From contig MHHD01000048.1 in assembly GCA_001805895.1 (NCBI GenBank), positions 1 to 6,223 on the forward strand: 6,223 nucleotides of DNA, given 5' to 3'. This stretch comes from Omnitrophica WOR_2 bacterium RIFCSPLOWO2_12_FULL_51_8. GTDB lineage: Bacteria; Omnitrophota; Gorgyraeia; Gygaellales; Profunditerraquicolaceae. Below, piece by piece: positions 1-5,623 of this stretch. Position numbers and translations under genes: made by a program. The notes under the pieces were generated by a model. That model made no database searches and had not been told where the DNA came from. It worked only from the letters and a program-made list of their open reading frames with translations. Each line of letters opens with the position of its first letter. Within the stretch, counting starts at the first letter, position 1.

Positions 1-82
1 CTTCCCCACGAATCTGCATGCGTAATTGTTCCAATAGTTGCGCTTTGTCTCTCGAATCAGCTTGTATGTCTGGGTTGCTCAT
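1..82 (-). CDS. 5' end of an unidentified gene, cut by the left window edge
   Basis: An ATG at 82-80 opens a frame that stays open for 27 codons to the window edge. The predicted start is MSNPDIQADSRDKAQ, followed by LLEQLRMQIRGE. The A of this ATG is also the last base of the TAA stop of the 612-aa gene (TAATG), a layout typical of translational coupling. No Shine-Dalgarno sequence is visible in front of it, which fits re-initiation by ribosomes finishing the upstream gene. The visible peptide is hydrophilic and probably helical from residue 12 on, with no signal peptide. I do not recognise the family. From its position it probably belongs to the same glycan cluster. That a gene starts here is fairly likely because of the overlap geometry; its function is unknown. 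Confidence 0.6.
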   Translation of the reverse strand, partial: MSNPDIQADSRDKAQLLEQLRMQIRGE

Positions 83-1920
83 TATGTGTGAGGTAGCTGA
101 AGCTTTTTGCTTTTGGAGAAGCCGGACAGCACTTCCGCTGCGCGCTCGGCAGATCTGCCGTCAGGCATGTAAAGGCTATACGCCATTAAATAACTGTCGT
201 CTAAACGCAACGGAAATTTAGCGGTGCTTACCGCAATATCGCGAACTGCGGATGCCAGAGAGTCAAAATCTTCAAATAGATATGCTCGTTTCTCTAAACG
301 CTCTTTTTGCTTTGAGGTAAAGCCCGTTACGCCTTCTTCTGCCAGGACAAAAACATAGGCTGTAGTTGCGATACAGCTTAATAATACGGTAGAGGGAAAA
401 TCCAGAATAAATAAATCGATTCCATTTATTACTTTTTCAAACCGGCGAGTTTCGATTTGGATGCGTTTAAATTCAGCAAGCTGAAGCGCTGCTGGGGTGA
501 AAACATCAAAAGGTTTTGGCTTCACAATAATTTGTGTGCCAGCAGGCAGCGAAGCCAGAAGCCGAAAAATACTGAATTGGCTCAAACGGTATAAAGTGCT
601 AACCAGCCCATTATTTGGGCAGTGCATTACGTTATCATCGACCACTGTTCCGACATACATAACAGTTCGAATTTGATCTGGTGGTGGCCGATGGCGCAGC
701 CCCCTGCGAATTGCATCCTGATGCGCAGAGCCCACAGGTATAAGAGTTTTCGTGCTAGTTCCCAAATCATCATAATACTCAATATTTCCTGTGCCATAAC
801 ACAGCATGGCATCGCCATCTATGACTTCAGTAAAATCGTAGATGGGGGAAATGATGGATCCATAACCCGCACCTTCCTGGTATGTAATCAAAGGCGCGCC
901 ACTGTCTTGCGCAGCGAGCATACGGCATCGATTCACCAAGCCGAGATTGACTGTACCAGTCAATGAGAATTTGATGTCAAGCTTAGGTAATAACTCGCAA
1001 AGGTAATCATATTCTGCTATGGCGCGAGGCAATACAGAATTGACATATTCTTCCAAGGAGTCCTTGATCAGTGGAAAATAACTAACCTCTCCATGAGAAA
1101 AAAATTCTTTAAAACTATTGCTTGTTAATAGCATCTGCCAAAGAGAATGGCACTCCTTGATAATCTCTGGGTTTGTGTTTGCTGGAGCGGATGGCGGGTG
1201 AATAAGCTGAAATTGCTGATTCAGCAAATGTGGAACAACATATGAAATGTCATGGCCAAAATTGAAGCAAAGGTACTTGCTGCCAGTGCGATTTTTTCGG
1301 AATGCTTGCAAGGTGCGTGCAGCGCCACGTAAGGCTCTTAGCTTCTCACGAGCCAATATGCGCCATGAAGACAAAATAGATAGCCCATTGGCGCGTGGAT
1401 TTGGCAAAGGCGATAATCTTGCTTCGCCGTTAAAAAAAGTTTCCAGTAGCACAGAAAACATATTTACCTCACTACTAGGCCTCAGGAATTCTCCGGACAC
1501 AATTTTGTGGTTAGGCTCTGGTAAATAGAATATTTCCTGCCCTGATGCATGGTAGATAAAATTCTTCAGCATCAGCAGTTTTGTCGACATGGAATCGATA
1601 AGAATCTTCAGGTCAAAATAGCCGAAGCAAAACGGCTTGATGCTGCGATTTTTTAAGCATGGAGCGTAATCTTGCGCAGCCAAATCCCAGTGTTCGCAAA
1701 AGAGAGTCAGCGAAGCATAGTTATGCCAGCCAAGGCTAATAATTTCTGATTTTGAACTGTAGAGATCAAGTGTTGTATATGGTAACTGTGCCCGAATGCA
1801 AGCGGCCATACCATCAGAAGTCGAAGCTACAAAAACAATGTCATCCGGCCAATTACTGCCGAATAATTGAGAAAACGAATCAAGTGCTTGATCGGAATTG
1901 ACGAGTAGATAGCGAGGCAT
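82..1920 (-). CDS. Large surface-carbohydrate biosynthesis protein, GT-B glycosyltransferase-like (612 aa)
   Basis: Soluble-looking protein without signal peptide or clear membrane segment. Residues about 1-140 look like an alpha/beta domain (strand DDIVFVAS at 26-33). A basic helix-rich linker follows at about 184-210. The C-terminal half has features common in GT-B-fold glycosyltransferases and CDP-glycerol/polysialyl-transferase-like surface-polysaccharide enzymes: TYQEGAGYGS at 346-355, VGSAHQD at 396-402, strand TVMYVG at 419-424, IIVKPKP at 464-470, and DLFILDFPSTVLL at 502-514. The last resembles the donor-binding region, where an acidic residue is followed by a Ser/Thr-rich turn. The ATG at 1920 lies 21 bp after the upstream methyltransferase gene and has only a weak GAG as ribosome site; a small hairpin sits just before it. 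Inferred role: transfer or assembly of a glycan unit in the cytoplasm. The exact family, donor and acceptor are not recognisable by eye; a nucleotide-sugar-processing role is possible instead. Confidence 0.75.
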   Translation of the reverse strand: MPRYLLVNSDQALDSFSQLFGSNWPDDIVFVASTSDGMAACIRAQLPYTTLDLYSSKSEIISLGWHNYASLTLFCEHWDLAAQDYAPCLKNRSIKPFCFGYFDLKILIDSMSTKLLMLKNFIYHASGQEIFYLPEPNHKIVSGEFLRPSSEVNMFSVLLETFFNGEARLSPLPNPRANGLSILSSWRILAREKLRALRGAARTLQAFRKNRTGSKYLCFNFGHDISYVVPHLLNQQFQLIHPPSAPANTNPEIIKECHSLWQMLLTSNSFKEFFSHGEVSYFPLIKDSLEEYVNSVLPRAIAEYDYLCELLPKLDIKFSLTGTVNLGLVNRCRMLAAQDSGAPLITYQEGAGYGSIISPIYDFTEVIDGDAMLCYGTGNIEYYDDLGTSTKTLIPVGSAHQDAIRRGLRHRPPPDQIRTVMYVGTVVDDNVMHCPNNGLVSTLYRLSQFSIFRLLASLPAGTQIIVKPKPFDVFTPAALQLAEFKRIQIETRRFEKVINGIDLFILDFPSTVLLSCIATTAYVFVLAEEGVTGFTSKQKERLEKRAYLFEDFDSLASAVRDIAVSTAKFPLRLDDSYLMAYSLYMPDGRSAERAAEVLSGFSKSKKLQLPHT

Positions 1921-1922
1921 CT

Positions 1923-1936
1923 CAAACAGTAGTTTG
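1923..1936 (-). other. Small hairpin just upstream of the 612-aa gene's start codon
   Basis: On the transcribed strand CAAAC-TACT-GTTTG forms a perfect 5-bp stem with a 4-nt loop, ending two bases before the ATG at 1920. It fills most of the 21-bp gap between the methyltransferase stop and this start, where a Shine-Dalgarno sequence would be expected. It may influence initiation, but a stem this short and AT-rich can occur by chance. Confidence 0.3.
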
Positions 1937-1941
1937 TTGAC

Positions 1942-2832
1942 CTATGCTTTCCGTGCGATCACGTAAAGCGTGTCGGTATAACCGCTGGATTCGAGCGATT
2001 TAATGTATTCTAAATCTGTACGGCCTGCAAATAACGACGCAAGAAATGCGTTTCCGCATGGTATGCCATCTTTCAGCCATTGCAAATGGTTTGCCAAACC
2101 ATAGCGTTGCTTATAGATAATCTGTTCGATCAACATCCCGCTTCGCGCGATCAACATTCTAATAGCCTTTTCACTGTAAACGTAAGGATGCATGGCCTGA
2201 AAGTAAAACGATTTAAATGCCTGGTTGTTGTATAAACTTATCAATGGGTCATTGGACGATGGGATTTCGAGAATCATTAATCCTGAGGGGGCAAGGTAGT
2301 CTTTCAATTGTGACAAGAATGGCTGAGGATTATGAATGTGTTCTAACAGGCTGAAGAGGCAAATACGATCATAGATTTCGCCTGTAGGTAGATCGCCGGT
2401 GTATGCGTAGGCTCGGTAACCTTTATTTTGAAGAACATCCCTGTATTCCGGGCAAGAATCGACTGCTACTGTAGGACCGGCGGCATCAGCGATCCGGTCA
2501 AGGAAACCACCTTTTTCAGCACCAATTTCCAGTACTGACGGATGATTTTCAAAGAATTGCTTTAGATCGCGGAAGCGAACTTCAATACTTTCATCAACCA
2601 AAGTGTCAAAAGTTTGGGGAGTATATTTTGATACAAGATCGGATCTTGCCTGAATGTAATGATCATATTCCGTGTCAAATTTGCGCTGTTCATCTTCAGT
2701 TTCCAGCGGGTCAAGAAAAAAGGAATCGCAGGATGTGCATCGCAATACTTGCTTGCCGGGCGCATTCCAAACAGTTGTCCAATACGGTGTTGGAGATGTA
2801 TCGTTGCAAAGAGGGCATTGATTAGCTGGCAT
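1942..2832 (-). CDS. Class I SAM-dependent methyltransferase with N-terminal zinc-ribbon-like module
   Basis: From the ATG at 2832 the protein is 296 aa and begins MPANQCPLC. Cysteine pairs CPLC (residues 6-9) and CTSC (32-35) form a probable zinc ribbon. The Rossmann methyltransferase core follows: motif I VLEIGAEKGGF (100-110), acidic strand end VAVDS (D125), and the LLEHIHNP motif (162-169) typical of this superfamily. A tail contains MHPYVYSEKAI and a YGLANHLQWL segment seen in related polysaccharide-cluster methyltransferases. Zinc-ribbon plus methyltransferase is also the layout of deoxysugar C-methyltransferases, but those are usually longer, about 400 aa, so the substrate is open. Start: the frame is open back to a TTG at 2904, and an ATG at 2883 has GGAA eight bases ahead. 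I prefer 2832 because the zinc ribbon normally lies near the N-terminus, although its AGAG ribosome site is weak. The gene is separated by about 200 bp from the radical SAM gene upstream and followed after 21 bp by the 612-aa gene. Confidence 0.85.
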   Translation of the reverse strand: MPANQCPLCNDTSPTPYWTTVWNAPGKQVLRCTSCDSFFLDPLETEDEQRKFDTEYDHYIQARSDLVSKYTPQTFDTLVDESIEVRFRDLKQFFENHPSVLEIGAEKGGFLDRIADAAGPTVAVDSCPEYRDVLQNKGYRAYAYTGDLPTGEIYDRICLFSLLEHIHNPQPFLSQLKDYLAPSGLMILEIPSSNDPLISLYNNQAFKSFYFQAMHPYVYSEKAIRMLIARSGMLIEQIIYKQRYGLANHLQWLKDGIPCGNAFLASLFAGRTDLEYIKSLESSGYTDTLYVIARKA

Positions 2833-2882
2833 ATTTGAATACTCTGAATCATTAAGATAGATTAAAGGGGTTGCATGCCGCA

Positions 2883-2896
2883 TGGAACTTATTCCA
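2883..2896 (-). other. Hairpin covering the alternative ATG start at 2883
   Basis: On the transcribed strand TGGAA-TAAG-TTCCA forms a 5-bp stem with a 4-nt loop. It includes the GGAA that could serve as ribosome site for the ATG at 2883-2881 and the first base of that ATG. If it forms, it would hide this start and favour the ATG at 2832. The stem is short, so this is only suggestive. Confidence 0.3.
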
Positions 2897-2943
2897 ACGA
2901 TCAAAGCCGCTCTGTAGATCGGCCTTTAACACGACATGCTTGT

Positions 2944-2965
2944 TCTGCGCTTGTCGAAGTGGTCG
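2944..2965. repeat. Degenerate CTTGTCGAAG-type intergenic repeat remnant
   Basis: The plus strand reads GCGCTTGTCGAAGTGG around 2947-2962. From memory, the core CTTGTCGAAG resembles a short dispersed intergenic repeat common in many proteobacteria, of the general form GAGCTTGTCGAAG flanked by inverted arms. Here the flanking arms are not preserved, and a second GCTTGT lies just before it (2938-2943 and 2949-2954). It sits in the one long non-coding gap of the window, where such elements are usually found. A chance match to the ten-base core cannot be excluded. Confidence 0.35.
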
Positions 2966-2979
2966 CGGGTTGAAACAAG

Positions 2980-3009
2980 ACTATGAAAGATTGATATAAA
3001 TACCGTCAA
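2980..3009 (-). promoter_or_regulatory. Candidate sigma-70-type promoter for the downstream three genes
   Basis: On the minus strand a TTGACG box (3009-3004, 5 of 6 to the -35 consensus) is followed after 18 bases by CATAGT (2985-2980, 4 of 6 to the -10 consensus). It lies about 25 bp after the radical SAM stop and 150 bp before the chosen methyltransferase start, in the only long gap of the cluster. This would give a leader of roughly 140 bases. The -10 is weak and the spacer is one base longer than ideal, so this is a candidate only. Confidence 0.35.
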
Positions 3010-3010
3010 G

Positions 3011-3026
3011 AGTGGAATATTTCACT
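3011..3026. promoter_or_regulatory. Near-perfect 16-bp palindrome next to the candidate -35 box
   Basis: AGTGGAATATTTCACT reads as an inverted repeat, with 7 of 8 positions pairing and one mismatch at the fifth base. It starts one base upstream of the candidate TTGACG box at 3004-3009. The size and symmetry fit a binding site for a dimeric regulator, but no regulator gene is present in the window and the site is not one I recognise. There is no U tract, so it does not look like an intrinsic terminator of the radical SAM gene. Confidence 0.35.
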
Positions 3027-3033
3027 AGGCGTT

Positions 3034-4887
3034 TTATCGCCCGCGCCGCAGTGGTGCCATTTCCGGCGTATCAGATGCCAACGGAGGGAGTTGCTTATCG
3101 ACGATCTTTCTTAGCGAATCGTGCTCAATCAATAACTCCTTTCGCTTAGAACCCAAGGTATAGCTATATACATCTTTACATGTAGCTATGATGCCTTCCG
3201 TCATAATTACTTGTGCCAAATGATACAGGATGGCAATGAGCTGAAAGCGGTCAACAACCACTGGATGGAGTAATGCAAACAATGCCAGCTTTCGTTGGCG
3301 CAACAGCGTCCAATTACTTGGCAAATGTACCTCATCGCGGCCTAATTCAGAATTTCTTGTGATATCTTGTCCACGGTCAATAATGAGGTTATCAGTGACC
3401 TTCTTGATTCCGCGAAGAAATGGCTCAAAATTGGAATTTTGCTTCAATTTGCTGCGGTAATGCTCGATACCAAATTTACGGACGTAATTAGCAGCAACCC
3501 GGAACATCACGCGTGTGCGCCACGAGTGGCGGATAAAATTAGGTACATTGGTCATGTTGAGCGAAACAGTAATATTGGAGGCGTTTCGATCTGAGACGTC
3601 AAGCAGATAGCGTTCTTCGGAATCAATGTCCTGCCCAATTAAACCTTTTCTACGCGCAAATTCATATAATGGAGTGCCTGGTAACGCTTGGGCATAATTG
3701 ATGCTGATATGCAAAGGGTCTCGATCAGGCCCCAGTGTCTTGGCAAAAGTCAGTAGTTCCGCAGTTTCAAAAACTGTCTCGGTCGATTCACCAGGCATTC
3801 CCATAATAATTTCAGGAGTAAGTTCGATGCCAATTTCGTGCAGCCAGCGTATCGCATTATAATTGTCTTCGACCTTAAGTTTCTTTTCCATAACTTTAAG
3901 CATTCTTTCACTACCGGTCTCAATGCCCATGCAAATACTGGAGGCTCCGGCATCGTGCATCATTTTCAGTCGTTCTGGATCGACGCAATTGACCCGCATG
4001 CCTGCGACTTGCCAAAGTACATCAAAGGGTTTGATGAGTTTACAAAATTCAGTCAGCCAGCGAAGATCGGTGCCGAAATTTTCATCAGCAATTGAGATAA
4101 AACCCACGTTATATTTCTCAATCAGATACTCGAGTCGTTGTGCGATGAGTTCCGGCGGGATATAGCGAATACCCTTGTCCCAGCGGTGGCAAAATGTGCA
4201 GCGAGCCACGCATCCCTTGGCACCAGGTAAGCTTGTAATCGTTTTATTACGACGGTGGGGCTGGTAGGCTCTTTCATCTTTGGCAAACCAAGGGAATGCT
4301 TTACCATTTTCATTAAAAGCGGGGAAAACGAATGTATTAATGTTGGAGGACTTCTCCAGGTCTGCCCAATCAATATCGTAAATTTCTTCGCGCGATAGCG
4401 GTTCTTCATATCCAGTGTTAACTAAATTCCCGGACTGATCGAGTAACATAAGGCCAGGAATGTCCGCAAAATCCATTGGGCGGCGCGTCGTCTGCGCACG
4501 TTTTACAACATTGAGCATCACTTTTTCGCCTTCGCCAAGGACGCACAAATCAACACCAGCTCGACGCAAAAGAATCTCAGCACTTGCCGCGAGCCCCCCT
4601 CCAACGATGATCAATGTCTCGGGGAGCATACGTTTGATATCGAGAGCCAACTGCTTGGTATATGTATAGGCTGTAGAAACAACCGCACTGATGCCTAAAA
4701 CTTCAGGGCGTTGTTCACGGATGTGCGCGAGCGCATCCTCGTAGCTTGGTCGATTTCCGTCAATATTGTAGAACTCGACATCGCTGATACCGTTTTTGCG
4801 CAGATAGCTTATGATGCTTAAGCTGCCGAATGGCGGGAATGATGTTGGGTACGTGCGAATCGGGGTTGTAACAATCATTGTTTTCAT
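3034..4887 (-). CDS. Cobalamin-binding-domain radical SAM enzyme (617 aa)
   Basis: Residues 1-135 match the B12-binding-like Rossmann domain of this class: PPFGSLSIISYLRKNG (18-33), VLGISAVVS (63-71), IIVGGGLAAS (93-102) and LGEGE (117-121). The canonical cobalamin-ligand DxHxxG is absent, as in many B12-type radical SAM proteins such as BchE. The radical SAM barrel follows: KGCVARCTFC carries C226, C230 and C233 of the 4Fe-4S site, then ISIADENFGTD (264-274), GIETGSE (321-327) and ELTPEIIMGMPGES (355-368). Residues about 430-617 are a helix-rich extension I cannot assign. Family members include methylases acting on unactivated carbon or phosphorus, a ring cyclase and a ring-contracting enzyme. 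Here C-methylation or another radical modification of a sugar or glycan precursor is an inference from context. The ATG at 4887 has AAGG six bases ahead; the gene starts 41 bp after the upstream methyltransferase. Confidence 0.93.
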   Translation of the reverse strand: MKTMIVTTPIRTYPTSFPPFGSLSIISYLRKNGISDVEFYNIDGNRPSYEDALAHIREQRPEVLGISAVVSTAYTYTKQLALDIKRMLPETLIIVGGGLAASAEILLRRAGVDLCVLGEGEKVMLNVVKRAQTTRRPMDFADIPGLMLLDQSGNLVNTGYEEPLSREEIYDIDWADLEKSSNINTFVFPAFNENGKAFPWFAKDERAYQPHRRNKTITSLPGAKGCVARCTFCHRWDKGIRYIPPELIAQRLEYLIEKYNVGFISIADENFGTDLRWLTEFCKLIKPFDVLWQVAGMRVNCVDPERLKMMHDAGASSICMGIETGSERMLKVMEKKLKVEDNYNAIRWLHEIGIELTPEIIMGMPGESTETVFETAELLTFAKTLGPDRDPLHISINYAQALPGTPLYEFARRKGLIGQDIDSEERYLLDVSDRNASNITVSLNMTNVPNFIRHSWRTRVMFRVAANYVRKFGIEHYRSKLKQNSNFEPFLRGIKKVTDNLIIDRGQDITRNSELGRDEVHLPSNWTLLRQRKLALFALLHPVVVDRFQLIAILYHLAQVIMTEGIIATCKDVYSYTLGSKRKELLIEHDSLRKIVDKQLPPLASDTPEMAPLRRGR

Positions 4888-4893
4888 AATTAA

Positions 4894-4911
4894 CCTTGGA
4901 TTAATTGATCC
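4894..4911 (-). promoter_or_regulatory. Ribosome binding site and adjoining palindrome before the radical SAM gene
   Basis: AAGG at 4897-4894 on the minus strand lies six bases before the ATG at 4887, the clearest Shine-Dalgarno sequence in the window, and supports that start. Directly next to it, at 4898-4911, GGATTAATTGATCC is a 14-bp palindrome with one mismatched pair. It fills a third of the 41-bp intergenic gap. It could be a protein site or an RNA hairpin, but AT-rich palindromes of this length arise readily by chance. Confidence 0.45.
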
Positions 4912-4928
4912 TAATTTTGTGGTTATAA

Positions 4929-5588
4929 CTATGTCGCTCGTTCACCAACAAGAACATACTGTGATCTAACAATGTCTTTTGTAACATATTCATGCGAAAG
5001 GTATTTCGGCATTGAGTCAGTATATTGATCCCTGAAAATAGACGTAGTAAAGCCCAATTCATCAAAAATACCCATGATTTCTGAGAACGAAAACTCCCAT
5101 ATTAAGTAATCGTGAGATGCTCCCTTTTCACGCGCGACAGAGCAGTGAGTTCGATCACCAAAAAAAGTTCGCAGAACCACAAGGCGATTGGTATGGGTAA
5201 GGATGTTTTTCAATGCTGCACGGTAATCGAGGATATGCTCTAGTGTTGCAGATATGACTGAAATATCGCTTACGCGGTGTGGGGGGGCGACAGAAATATC
5301 CATGAGGGAGTATTTTCCGGCCATGCAGGGGAATACACGCAAACCGATCTCAATATACTTTTTTTCTATATCGTAACCATGATAATCAAAATTCAGTGAG
5401 CGTAATTTTAGTCCTTTGTAAAATTGAAATGATTGGCAGCCGAAGTCGTTAATGCTGACTGGAAGCCCCTCGCTTTTGTCGGCAATAATATCAAGAAATT
5501 GCTCTACCCACGTAAGCCTGACATTCAACAGCCGTTGCTCGACTGACTCAATATAGGCCTTGCTTTTGGTATGTTGCCAACCAGTCAT
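4929..5588 (-). CDS. Small class I SAM methyltransferase-like protein (219 aa)
   Basis: A single Rossmann methyltransferase-like domain without signal peptide or membrane segment. Strand 1 and motif I are SINDFGCQSF (45-54), strand 2 ends in the acidic HGYDIEKKY (70-78, D73), and the post-core motif is DISVISATLEHI (108-119). The strand RLVVLRTFFGD (135-145) and the GFTTSIF hairpin region (179-185) follow in the usual order. Motif I is unusual: the glycines expected after GC are replaced by Q52 and F54, so SAM binding should be tested rather than assumed. The ATG at 5588 is preceded by AGAGAG about eight bases upstream. The gene lies 35 bp after the aminotransferase and 41 bp before the radical SAM gene, so it is probably co-transcribed. 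It contains a run of seven C (5287-5281). Substrate unknown; an O- or N-methyltransferase acting on a sugar is the likeliest reading. Confidence 0.8.
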   Translation of the reverse strand: MTGWQHTKSKAYIESVEQRLLNVRLTWVEQFLDIIADKSEGLPVSINDFGCQSFQFYKGLKLRSLNFDYHGYDIEKKYIEIGLRVFPCMAGKYSLMDISVAPPHRVSDISVISATLEHILDYRAALKNILTHTNRLVVLRTFFGDRTHCSVAREKGASHDYLIWEFSFSEIMGIFDELGFTTSIFRDQYTDSMPKYLSHEYVTKDIVRSQYVLVGERAT

Positions 5589-5623
5589 AGTGTGCGCTCT
5601 CTGAAAGTCATTTGGGTCAGTGT

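Noticed and set aside
622..966. Open frame of 114 codons on the plus strand opposite the 612-aa gene
   Set aside because: It lies entirely within a convincing minus-strand gene, its translation has no recognisable motif and is rich in Ile, His and Cys as expected of antisense reading.
3028..3041. GGCG-TTTTAT-CGCC stem at the radical SAM stop codon as a terminator
   Set aside because: The stem is only four pairs and is not followed by a U tract on the transcribed strand, so intrinsic termination is unlikely.
3838..4165. Two overlapping plus-strand frames (85 and 100 codons) opposite the radical SAM gene
   Set aside because: They are antisense to the conserved radical SAM barrel, overlap each other, and show no domain features.
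4922..4950. TATAAC at the end of the 219-aa gene as a -10 box for the radical SAM gene
   Set aside because: The TATAAC is a good -10 match, but the only element at the right distance, TTGTTG, fits the -35 consensus at three positions; the 41-bp gap is well explained by read-through.
5585..5611. Eight-codon leader frame (MTFRERTL) whose TGA overlaps the ATG of the 219-aa gene as ATGA
   Set aside because: No Shine-Dalgarno sequence precedes its ATG and the peptide shows no attenuator-like codon bias; probably chance.
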